From Gracilariopsis chorda (lineage: Eukaryota > Rhodophyta > Florideophyceae > Gracilariales > Gracilariaceae), in the NCBI GenBank assembly GCA_003194525.1, contig NBIV01000019.1, positions 310,001-374,000 of the forward strand: 64,000 nucleotides of DNA, in the 5' to 3' direction. The translations under genes and the position numbers were made by a program. The notes below the pieces were generated by a model. The model was not told the origin of the DNA. It made no database searches and saw only the letters and a list, made by a program, of their open reading frames with translations. Of the stretch, positions 1 to 10,069 are shown piece after piece (position 1 is the first letter of the stretch; every line of letters starts with the position of its first letter).

Positions 1-133
1 GAGCCAGTAACCACCTTTAGATTCACACCCAACACTCGTGTGGAGTAGAGGGCTCGTCTACTAAGTCTACCCTCCATAGGGAGCAAGGACTTGGACGCCT
101 TGAGAGCTACAACCCGCACGGGTTTTGCTCCTA
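1..133 (+). repeat. 3' part of the 5' LTR of element A0
   Basis: The stretch resembles the end of the LTR at 22663-23610: shared words include a cacacc(c)aac-type block and gagcaagg, with a TTGCTCC-type terminus. It ends CTA where B ends CACA, followed by aag and the TGG of the primer site exactly as in B. The LTR start is outside the window. Confidence 0.6.
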
Positions 134-136
134 AAG

Positions 137-157
137 TGGTCTCCTGACTTAGAATCC
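137..157 (+). other. Primer-binding site of A0
   Basis: Begins TGGTCTCC and continues GACTTAGAATC. It differs from the element B site (9964-9984) at only a few bases. The complement ends in CCA and reads like the T-stem, acceptor stem and CCA end of a tRNA, perhaps an Asp-type tRNA; the primer tRNA is not proven. Confidence 0.6.
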
Positions 158-3100
158 ATATTTGGGATTGCAGTTTGGAACCATTCTTGGTCGCTTGAAG
201 GATTCACCCGTTTTCGGGAGACGTTCTGGAAGCCGTATTCCGGATAGTGAAGGACTCCTTCGTGAGGATTGAAAGTCAGCGAACCTGCATTGTAGGTTTC
301 CTGAAGAAGTTCTTTTTGTGTTCGTTATTCACTCTTTGGAAGTCTTGTGATCAAATATTTTGTTGCCCCGAACAGGTTCGGTATTCTATCTGCAGTATGA
401 TGCCGCAGGTCCCTGGTCTTTGGAACGTCTTCACTCAATCCGTTGTGTCGGCGAAAATCGCCTACATAAGGTTGAGGAGGTCAGTACCCGAGAGGCGGGA
501 TGATAACAACCTGGATCCGAACCTTCGGAGAGCACCTTCAGCTGCATTGGGACCTGGAGAGGTTGACATGGTAGCCTAACAGGTTACGACGCCATTGGCA
601 ATTGACTGTGGTGATTGCGGTGCTGCTGAGTTCACTCATTTAGAGTTCATCATGGAGAAGGCCCTTGCGGCTCATGTGGATCTTCAAAGGAGTGTTGTTT
701 CGAATGGGATTTATTCTAGTTCCCTTGAACAGGGTGAACCACTTGCGGTGAGTCCCGGTCTGAAAAACTAGATCTGGGATATCTGTCATTGGCACAGGGG
801 TCATTCAAACTTGAAGCCTTGGTCTCACTCCCAATCCGGGATGCGTTTTTTTGGATATATCCGTATACACATCGAATTCAAATCCTCCATGGAGTCGACT
901 CGCAACCCTGAGTGTCGTCACCATTTCATGGGTTCTAACGTTGCTTCGCTTGAAACCCCGGTTCAGATTGTACTTTGGATTCATTGGCCTCTTTAGAGAG
1001 TCATCATCTTGTTTGATTTGGTCCCCTAAAGTCACCAAAGGATCAGGATTCAACCGTTCTTCCGGTTTAGGATGCGTGGTTTACTTCTGTTTCGTGAGGT
1101 ACTACTGTCACTGTTTAGATGTTTCGTTATTGCTTGTTCACAGACCATTCAGGATCCTCTTTTTGAGGTACTGAGACCCGAAGGAGCGGGTAGTGACGTT
1201 GTTTACGTTCTTGTTTTGTTTTTGTTTGTTCACCGATCTGGTGTTATCGAGGTTTCGAATTTTACACAAGTTGGGTTGTGATGGTTTTCCCTCCGCCTTG
1301 TTGGGACTCGCGTCTCCGCTTGCATGGGTTTTCCCATCACGGGAGATTCTTTTCGTCTCATTTGAGAGCTCTCCAAACTTTGGATTATCCTCAAGGGATG
1401 AGTGGCCTTCAGAGACACATCTTTACCTCTGTTGGTGATTCTTCCGCACCTAGATCGAAGATTTACCGATATATCGGTCGCTACCTAAAAGAACTGGGCC
1501 TAATCCCTCAAGGGCTCAGTTGCATAACTTTTGCTGAGTTACTCCTCTATCAGAGGTGACACTGCGTTTTGGATTTCTCCCTGAGTAGTGAAAGGAGGGC
1601 AGTATTCCTTCAAAGGCTGTCTCGGCGTGAGCCGGTCAACCCACAGATGGGAGTTCTACTGTTCCTAAATTGAAGATGCATGACCCGACTGACTCGGTTA
1701 CAAACGCTCGAATACCTTACCGTTTGGGTTGCGAAGTAATCAACAATTTGGTTGGAAACTCTGTCAGGAATTAAATGGATACCCTTATTAAGGGAGACGT
1801 TATCGATGGTCCAGAACGAGGGAATATTCGCTTTGTCGCGAGACGCTCGCCGCAGTGGTGCTTCAACAGGTCTTACCCTTTGTTGGGTCTATTTACAACT
1901 GCGATACAGTTACTCCGAATGCTACGGGTACAGATTCGCAGTTACACCCACGTTGGGTTCGCAATTGTATCACTCGTTCAGTCTGGGACACTTTCAGTAA
2001 GGTCCATGTTACCCCATTGAAGGAAGAAGCTCGAAGGATTTCAAGTCTCATTTTTAAGAAGGTACCTGTTTCTCAGGCCGTTCGCCACAGACGCCAGTTG
2101 GTTCTCTGCTACCGATTCCGGTTACTGTCTACCTAGAGGGCGCTGTGGTTGTTGACCCGTCGTCTGGAAATATCAATGATGACTGAGATTTGTTAAGGAC
2201 CACCATCTGCCTTTATGATATGATGAACTCCAAAGGAGACACTGTGAAACTCTTCAAGAGACGATTTGGTGACGTTGAACCTCGTCGGGGACTGTTGAAG
2301 TTGAGCACCACTACTGTGTTGATATATGTCTCACGGAGCATGTCCATAGGCGTGGAATTGGAATTATCAGGTGCAATCAAGATTGAAAACAGCTTGCAAC
2401 GGTGCACGGGAATTTTAATATCGTGATTTTTTTAGCCTGCCACGGCGCGTGCCCTGCGCGCAGGTGAGTCGCTACTGCTGTGCCCTCTTGAGATTTGTTG
2501 GCCACAGTTGTGACGTACGGCTGGTGAGGTGCACGCGTGCTATTAACCGACCAATTGGGACGTTGGAAATCACCGTGCACGGTCTAACCGCCACTCTGCC
2601 CGGTGAGTGCAATGCGCGAGCTTCTCTGTCGCCACGGATACGTTCAATGGTCTTGACTACCCTTCTGGGATTTGGAAATTTACCGCCTCGCAGTTACTGC
2701 TCCGTCATGGAAGTTTTGAAACCCATTCCACAATGGGGTAGAACAGATTTCAGAGGTACCCTTTTGTGGTCATTTGGGCACCGTTAACGGTTTTGGAAGT
2801 CTCGTATAGGCGAAGGAATTTGTCAAACCCTCAGGGTGCTCTCGTTTGCTCCGTTTCCGGAAAGCTCCTGTGAGGGTGTGCCAGCAACATGTACTGACCT
2901 CCGCGAGGACGACCGAACACTAGGTTAGTGATATGAAGCCGCAGACGGTCATCAGACTGAGCACTCACCACATGGTGTGGTCAGACGCATTATGCGTGGC
3001 GTGCATACCCGAAGCTGGGGGTTGTTCTACGACATCCGATGTCACGCATACACCTCGTGGAGGAGATTATGGATTCAATCGTTAACCTAACTAGGGACGC

Positions 3101-3333
3101 TACGTCGTGTTATAATTTACTTTTCTGGGTGGCTATACCTCCAGTTTTGCGTGATTGTCGTTCATGATCATCCGATATCGGAGTGCTGGTGATAGTGAAC
3201 ACAACGTATGACTGTGCGCTGTGCGACTCAGAAGAGTTCAAATGCAAAACCCTGCAGGACGTTGATCTTCCACCTGGGGTTACAGTTATCCATGGTGGAT
3301 GAGGAACCTCGAAATGTGTACACCTGCTTTCAC
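158..3333. other. A0 interior without a readable gene
   Basis: Only short ORFs (at most about 110 codons) occur in any frame. I could not recognise gag, protease, reverse transcriptase, RNase H or integrase motifs. Small GC-rich inverted repeats like those in element B are present, for example near 117, 205, 369 and 444. It is either internal DNA of a non-autonomous derivative or coding DNA decayed beyond reading. Confidence 0.4.
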
Positions 3334-3477
3334 AGGTTCGTGACGGTCCGCAGAGTGCGTCATGTCTACACTTCGGAAGGAGAGTCACTGCGTCAAATCC
3401 GATGGTACGGATGCTGTCCTGAAGAGTATGTAGAAGTGCAAATAGGACCCCTACCTAGGTGCAAAGTGCTGTGTTGC
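3334..3477 (+). pseudogene. Chromodomain remnant of A0
   Basis: In the plus frame this reads RFVTVRRVRH, then LRQIRWYG, then PLPRCKV. It lines up with the element B chromodomain (REFVVDRFFGH, LQYRVRWYG, LPRSQV). In chromoviruses this C-terminal integrase domain guides integration by reading histone marks. The acidic and aromatic residues after RWYG (PSRDTWEP in B) are replaced (PEEYVEVQ), so binding function is doubtful. Confidence 0.6.
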
Positions 3478-4240
3478 TACCCAAGAATTTGGTTTTTTCT
3501 ACCTCCAGAAAGAGTGATCCGAAAACGGAAACGCGCCAGCAAGACCTCGACGCGAGGGATGATGGACTCAACTGAGTACTGCTGGAAGTATCTCAAAGGA
3601 GATTTTGGGAGGGACCCGATCTTCCTGATCTTGGTTTTCGCTGAGGATTCGGAAGATAGTGCATCACCGATTACCGGCATATTTCGAATTGAAGTTAGAA
3701 GGACTCAAGGAGTGGAGAGGAGAGAGAACCGTTAATAGGGAAGAAGAAGATGTACCACAGGCTATTCTGGATGGAAACTGTCATCAAGCGGTGTACTGCA
3801 TGCGGCAGAGCTCAACCCCGCTGTCGGTGAACAATTACGACCCGCTTACGGGAGAAAACCACCATCGTTGGTTCGGTCGGATGAATGTGGCCTGCAACGG
3901 CCCAGTTGATCGGTTGCCACCGCAGGGTTCGGGACTTGCACCTGAACTGGGCACTCGCATGGCCCGCAATCCACAACGAGAACGCAACACCAAAGATGGT
4001 TGCCGTATTCGAACCAACTGGTTTGGAGAGTCCGCCACATGGGATGTTCCTCATGCTAGCACCCGATTTTGGGAGAGTTATCTCTAAGGTGTTCAACCCA
4101 CTGGTGGTACTCATGATTTCAGCCCCTCAATAAGTGAAAAGAAGATGATTGACCCAAACTGGGGATGTACTCATGCTAAGTGTCGGTACCGTTCGCTTTC
4201 GGTCGTCGTCGCCCGTCAAGTCTGCCGTGTTCCTCGAACT

Positions 4241-4253
4241 AAGGAGGGGGATA
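4241..4253 (+). other. Polypurine tract of A0
   Basis: AAGGAGGGGGATA lies directly before TGTGGAGCAA, which resembles the LTR start of element A (TGTGTAGAGCAA at 22663). This is the plus-strand primer position of an LTR retrotransposon. Confidence 0.6.
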
Positions 4254-4835
4254 TGTGGAGCAAAACATCTCCTTTGGGAGTTGCTTTTACCCTCCTTAGA
4301 GGCATTACCGATGTACGGATTTGCCCAAATTGTGGGTTCAATTGTGACAATCTTCGGTGTGAAATTTCCCCTTCAGGTGAGTTCTAGATGGACTGGTACA
4401 GGACAAACGCGTGGCACGCGTGGGAATTGTTGGCTCGAAGTTCGCAATTCATTTACCAGGTTAGCTTAATTTGGACCCTGACACTGGGTCCTCCACGTGT
4501 ATGGCCCTGAGAAGGTGTGCACTAATTTCTTTAATTAGTTTACATGTTTCTAGTGAACCCTTCTTAGGTGGGAGTGACCTCACGGTCGCAAAGTCACAGT
4601 AAACTAAACTAAGGTTGGTCTTCAAAACTATCACTCTAGTCTGACAAACTAGAGCGGGCTCTGGTCGCAACTGCCCTCGTAGGTTCACGAATCCATCTGG
4701 AGAGTAACCACGTTTGGTTTCAGTACGACTACCCCCTCGGGACCGCTCACGACATCTGTGTAACTACACCGACCATGGGTATAGCCTACTCTGTTTATCT
4801 TATGTATCCTGAAAGAGATTTACTCGCGGTGTTAC
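4254..4835 (+). repeat. 3' LTR of A0 (right edge uncertain)
   Basis: Starts TG after a polypurine tract. An AACGCGTGGCAxGCGT word at 4409 recurs in the 3' LTR of A near 22849, and gagxagtaaccac near 4699 recurs near position 1. The end is estimated at 4830-4840. Confidence 0.4.
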
Positions 4836-6859
4836 TGCGTTGGAACGCAGCTATAATAGGAGAAGCATTTAGAATCGTGCTTTCCATTTTTTCCTGGGTT
4901 CTGTTGTGTCGTGTAACCGAGAAGAATATCAGACTAGAGGTTGAGGGCGATGATATACTGCATAACGGATACGGGCAACGTCATTTCTGGCGGCAGAGTG
5001 CAAGAAACAGAACTGATAAAGTTTCTGCTTGACTTGTTTGCGCCATTGTGGATGTTCTGAACACACATCAGTAACGGTCAGATACTCCCGTTCGTAACCC
5101 ACATTATTTGATTTGCATGGCTCAATATGAGCCACGAGAATTGACGTGAGCCACGACAACACTTGTACCCACATTATTATCACGCCCTCGCTATTTGCAA
5201 TTACTGGGTGTAAAAGGAGTCTCTACTAAGTTACATTAAGAAAGTTAACTCTTCCATTGTTCTCTTTCCCCCCCCGCTGCAATATAGTCAGGGCTCATGC
5301 GAACTGGTACAGAACGTCTTCATCAGAACCAGAATCGACACGTTGTCGATGACTGGAATCTAGCAGAGCGTCACTCCAACAGTGACCTTTGTACTTGTAC
5401 TACTTGCACGGTTGTCATGGAATCATATGGACTGGTCGCCATCTTTAGCGGGTGCAACTATATTACACGTACACCATTTTGCGATATCGTAACTGATTCT
5501 ATAGCGCACATGGGACACGTGACGAGCAACTTGCGGGATAGCTCAGCAACAGCTGCTGAGAGGGGGCGTCGGGTAGAGGCACGACCGCCCAGCTGACTTT
5601 AATACTTAACATCCAGCCAGGTGTTATTTAGGCTAAACGGTTCCTGGGCGCCGTTATCTCTCAAAGGTATATTCGTGAACTTTCGTGAACGTTGAGAAGG
5701 CAACCTGAGCCTTTTGAAGTTTCAGGATCCTTTCGTCGTAGCAGAATGAGTCAGAAAGTGTGCGTCTTCTGAAAATGCAAATACACAGATACAAAAAGGA
5801 AGATACACAAAAGTTTATTGGAAGTGTTTCCAGATAACCCAGACTTTTTGACGCTTCCTCTTTAAGCGCAGTTTACAGCTGAAGAGAAAGTAACACAAAT
5901 CTATTGAAAACGACTAATGAAGACACAGTTTTGGGTTTTTCTGTTTTCAGGAGAGGCCCAGTAAATGAAACCATGACATTAATCCCAGTGCTCGACACTA
6001 TAAGCACGCCACTACCCATAAAATTCTCCCACTGAGAGATAACGTCATATCTGTTCGTTTTGAAACAGTATAAAGCCCGTACGTTCAAAAACAGTAAGTG
6101 GCGGACGGCCTAACTTTAGCAAAGGCTTGATGGCTATGAGAACAATGTGGAAACTTTAATCACTATGAAACGGTGCATGTTTCGCCGTGTTCAGTGCTGC
6201 TGACTGCCGCACAATACAAAGACTGAAATATAGAAGGTGCACTACAAGTAGGCATGACATCTGTGCATTTCTCACGGCCACTAGCGCTGAGCAGGGCACA
6301 AGCATGTTAAAAAGGCAATGCTGACGATACTATTATCACTGTGATATCTGCGTAATTTATGTCGTATTCAAAGCAGATGGTTGTCTTGTAACACAAAACT
6401 TTGTGAAAAAGCACGAGAAGAGCAAATGTAAATCTGCGCGCTTAAAAGAAGCAGCGGTGCTACGCACAAGTCACGGATGATAGAAGCGTGCCATCTTTGT
6501 AGGCAATGCAGCCAGTGTGAGAAGTGCGTATCGATTTAATGGTCAGGGTGGCTGGTAGCTGTCATGAAACGAAAATTCTCCATGATGATTTGAAGTGCTA
6601 CATCCATGCAGGCAGCGGTCAAACGCAGCACTGGTTTTCTTCCCGGGGTATTCTAACACAATACCCACCAAGAGCAACATAACCGTAATGTTACCCCGGG
6701 CTGTGCTAACAGTACTACGTCCAACGCCTACGAGTGCTGGAAACTGCGACTTCCCTTGTGAGTTCGACGTGTGGGTTGTATAGGGTTGTTGCCATGGTGC
6801 GAGCCTACAAAAATAGAGATTTGACAGAACAAGAAAGAGTTTGCCCTAGCATAAATGTC
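4836..6859. other. Stretch without a recognised gene
   Basis: Several ORFs of 60-100 codons are open on both strands, for example 4929-5183 minus, 5297-5596 plus and 5873-6088 minus. None shows a motif I recognise. By position it should hold the 5' part of element A, but no RT or RNase H motif could be read. Two adjacent hairpins lie at 5542-5590. Confidence 0.3.
5542..5590. other. Pair of adjacent hairpins
   Basis: CTCAGCA and TGCTGAG form a perfect 7-bp stem with a 5-nt loop (5542-5560). GGGCGTCG pairs with CGACCGCCC with one bulged C (5564-5590). No RNA family was recognised. Confidence 0.3.
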
Positions 6860-6970
6860 CATTCTCTACACGAGATGGCCTTGGACAACATGCGCCGTGT
6901 ATGGTCCCGCTGCACTACGTGTCAGGAGGAACAACTAAAGTCAGATTCACGTGTCGAATGTGGCAGCATA
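6860..6970 (+). pseudogene. Possible integrase zinc-finger remnant of A
   Basis: A plus frame reads VHSLHEMALDNMRRVWSRC, then TTCQEEQLK. The second half aligns with AVDCYATVRFCSEC of the element B integrase HHCC domain, with CxxC at about 6911-6922. The histidine spacing is shorter than in B, so part may be deleted. The call depends on one short match and on position upstream of the clearer integrase remnant. Confidence 0.35.
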
Positions 6971-7239
6971 TAGCACAAGTCTCACCCTGTGAACAGTTGC
7001 TCTGCGACGAATGCGGTGTATACAAGAGTGTTCGCCCGGACACTTTTGTGCGCGTCCAGCAATATTTGTGGTGAGCTTCCACAGCTTCGACAGAGGGCGC
7101 AGGGATCTGCTTCGTTTCCATGAAGCTACAGGTCTACAAGATGTGTCCGACGACAGAGAACGTGAACGCCAAATACGTAGGTAACTTGTAAAGAATTCCC
7201 ACAGTTTGGTAATGCTGGAGGTATGCCGTTGTGCCAAAG

Positions 7240-7860
7240 GTAAGGGTTAACCTTCCCATCGGTGCAATCTGGAACACATTTTGTTCGGAAAAAAGTCTTC
7301 AATTACATGCTCAATATCAAAGGTTTGCTACCATACCCAGGAAACACAACAAGTGATGATTTACACTGCCAGGCTTGATTAGAAACACCTCTATCAACAG
7401 GCATTTTGGGTTACCTCACTTTTACCTTTTCAGTTGGTGCTATCGCGAATCCACCTCCGTGGCAATCGACGCTCAACCGACTTTGTTAAAGTACCCTTCA
7501 CCGCAGTTAGACAGGGATAACTAGAGAGAATGGTTAAAAAAGATGATACCGGTTGCCTGAATGCTATAGACAAAGCTCAACTTGCGTACAACCGTAATGT
7601 CGACGGCAAGGTCCGTCAAACACTACCACAGAATAATACAAATGAATTAGTTTCCTTCGTAAAGAGTATTATAATCATGAGAAGGAAAAGTGTCATAAGC
7701 TTTCTCCAGTAGTGTATAGCACCTATCGCATAGTTGCTACTGCCAAGGACACAGTCGTCTTGGACATTAACGATCAACAGTAACGGGTTTCGCGCGACCG
7801 CGTTACTGTATCTCCTCACTGTCACCCCACCCCTGATACTGAACATTCCTCCGACAGTAA
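7240..7860 (+). pseudogene. Integrase core-end and C-terminal remnant of A
   Basis: Reading across frames gives YHTQ (YHPQ in B), then VAIDAQPTLLKYPSPQ and WLKKMIPVA. It continues RKEYYNHEKEKCHKLSPVV and KDTVVLDIND, then RVSRDRV. Each piece matches the integrase C-terminal part of element B (RKEYYNPEWEKRHKLSPVA and so on) in the same order. Several in-frame stops and at least two frame changes show it is dead. The catalytic core before YHTQ is not readable. Confidence 0.75.
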
Positions 7861-9081
7861 TCTAGACTCAGACGACCGACTGGTGGTTCAATTTTATTGC
7901 AGCCAAGGCTTTAACCGCATCCAGATCGTGGTTTATCGGATTTAGCGATGGAAACGGATCTCCGTCTTCAGGACAAGTACCTGGATATCCCATCTCACTT
8001 CACTCGAGTCAACCCGCCACCCACCCCACAAACTTCTCAGGCTCCGCCTGAGGAGGGAGAGGGAGGTGTAATCGCTGTCCATTTACCAACGTCGCCAGGA
8101 AAAATTATTCCTGAGCACCAAACCGTTAGTCGCACAGTGCAAGACGTGGACATAGGACCGGGCAAAGTAAATGGGAGCCCCATTACGGAAAGCCCTCAAA
8201 GATGAGACACACTTCTAACAGCACCCGCCTCCGTAGCTCGCCTGCTGAAATTAGAACTTCGCAGTAGCGATAGAACGCAAGGCACTGCTCCTCTGACCAG
8301 TGGCGAACCGCGCCCGGTGATGGCCAACCATGAATTGGGTTACCTCGACGAAGACGACGACTCCGATCGGGTGTACACCACGCTTTGGTGCTTGTCATCC
8401 CTGATCGATGGGCAGAACGAGGCTTTCGTGGAACTCTTGAAGAGGGAGAACGTTGAGAAATGCCCCACGGCGTGTGGGAAGTTCACGGGAAACGTGCTTC
8501 ACAAGGCACACAGCCGGTATACGCACTTGAACTTAACACGACTAGAACGTGGCGGAGAACTGAGGTGCAGAAGCAACGGACACCGCATTCGTGTACATGA
8601 CATCCCTTTGCACCCATAGGCAAGGGTTTAAATAAAATGTCACCCAAACTTTATGGTCGTCCGGCAGCGACGGTCATCCAATCAGGATCCAGTGTGTAAG
8701 CCCCATAGCCCGTTGATCCGCCTCCATGTGCAGGGAGTGACGCACACCAATATCTTCTTCAAACGGTAGTCCTGACCCTGTGAGGCACTAACCGAATCTC
8801 GGACGCTACTGTTCGCCGGTTAACGACTCTTGGGAGCTCATGTGAAAACATACTACTCTGGAACGCAAGTTCTATCTGGGCACACTTCTACATTTGCGCT
8901 ATCACGCGTATAATGGAAGTTCCCGTTCGCACGATTTGACGGACCTACGGAAAGTAAATTCCAAGTACCTGGTCTCCGAGAACCGGGGTACCCTCGACCA
9001 GGGTTGGGAACGAGTCCCTTGGTATCTCTGAAGGGGTCGCTTTTACGGGAATCCGACATGGGTGACGTGAGATCGGACACT
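7861..9081 (+). other. Decayed linker between integrase and chromodomain of A
   Basis: It occupies the position of the Pro/Ser/Thr-rich linker of B (16200-17750). ORFs at 7948-8205 (Pro-, Glu- and Gly-rich) and 8317-8619 show composition similar to a disordered linker but no domain. The second also contains an acidic run (DEDDDSD). Confidence 0.35.
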
Positions 9082-9135
9082 TATTCCCGAGAATTCGTTA
9101 TCGAACGCATCGCGCGTCAGGAATATGAACCAAAA
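9082..9135 (+). pseudogene. Element A chromodomain, first half
   Basis: Reads YSREFVIERIARQEYEPK, matching YEREFVVDRFFGHTWDQ of element B. It stops where element B is inserted. Removing B and one copy of the 5-bp target duplication brings it into frame with the second half at 20331. Confidence 0.85.
9131..9135. repeat. Target-site duplication of element B (left copy; right copy 20326-20330)
   Basis: CAAAA on the left and CAGAA on the right flank the two 825-bp LTRs. One base differs. The host reading frame is restored across the site when B is removed, which supports these edges. Confidence 0.75.
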
Positions 9136-9960
9136 TAAAGTCCAACGCCCTCAGGGAGGGATTCTTGGTACTTGATCGTTTTCCCGATATTATCGGTTGT
9201 GTAGTGTGTATATGAACTACTCCCCACAATGGTGGGTATGGACACGTGGGACACGGTTTTGGGCCAATTGGCGGTTGGCCACAGTAGTGGATGTTGCCAC
9301 GAAATGTGGAGTATTTTAGTTAATATTATTTATTATTTTCACACCCATTTCTGGGAAGCTAGTACTTTGTGCGACGGCACACTGCCGTTGCACCAGTAAA
9401 CCATCCCCAACAAGGGACTCCAAACTGGGAAATTGGCTCTAGTTGTTACCGCTTGCGCACGTGCTCTACTTCTCCTTGGAGGGAAACGCTGTGAACCACG
9501 GGACATCTAACCCCCTCGCACATGTAAAGGGACCCATCACTGGGAGTATAATTGTTCCAATTGCATTGGTGTTTCGCGCTGTATAGGGATATTGTTACCG
9601 GCATCGCCGTTCGTCCCCGTCGCTCTTGCGACTCACTTCGCCCTCTCTTCCTCCTCTTCGCTCTTCCTTTTTCCACTTTTTAGGGTAGCACCTCCCGCTA
9701 TCCGCGGCCCTCGTGTGCGCATCCGCTCACACACCCCCACTTACGTGGAAACATACCTCTACTGAGGATCAAACCCCGCTCACGTGGATACCGATTCTTC
9801 GCCTTCACCTCCCTGCGCAAGTCGCGACAGGTGTCCCTGGTCATACAAACCGGCTTCGACGTGACACCTCTGGGAGGGCTCTACCCAACTGGGTCCACCT
9901 CGTGAGAGGAAGATCCCGAAAGTCTTTCGGTGTTTTTCCCCTTTGGGGCATTGCATCACA
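9136..9960 (+). repeat. 5' LTR of element B
   Basis: Aligns end to end with 19501-20325 and ends TTGCATCACA. The first ten bases (TAAAGTCCAA) differ at half the positions from the 3' LTR (TGAGTTGCGA), although the rest is closely similar. The probable TATA box reads TATATGAA near 9209, but TATATAAA in the 3' LTR. Short perfect inverted repeats are frequent (for example CCGATATTATCGG near 9186 and CCCACAATGGTGGG near 9224). Confidence 0.9.
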
Positions 9961-9963
9961 AAG

Positions 9964-9984
9964 TGGTCTCCCGACCTAGAATCG
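9964..9984 (+). other. Primer-binding site of element B
   Basis: TGGTCTCCCGACCTAGAATC begins three bases after the LTR. The complement has a CCA end and the layout of a tRNA 3' half. It somewhat resembles an Asp tRNA end, but the primer is not established. Confidence 0.7.
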
Positions 9985-10069
9985 TTTTTTTTTTGTTTTC
10001 CCTCTAACGAGGTTTGTTTTCATTCACCGGAAGTTCCGTGATCGTTTCCCGTCGTAACGGTATTTTCTC

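Larger units (their letters stand above)
1..4835 (+). mobile_element. Decayed chromovirus-like Ty3/gypsy remnant A0
   Basis: Seen: an LTR end (1-133) is followed by a 3-nt gap and a primer-binding site. A chromodomain remnant lies at 3334-3477, a polypurine tract at 4241-4253, and a second LTR starts with TG at 4254. The order matches elements A and B in this window. The right edge (about 4835) is estimated from weak similarity of 4695-4835 to 1-133. No reverse transcriptase or integrase could be read inside, so this looks like a deleted or very old copy. The left LTR starts outside the window, so no target duplication can be tested. Confidence 0.6.

Noticed and set aside
5534-5597. tRNA-like start GCGGGATAGCTCAG
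   Set aside because: The first 14 bases look like a tRNA 5' end with box A, but no anticodon arm, T-arm (GGTTCGANTCC) or matching acceptor strand follows.
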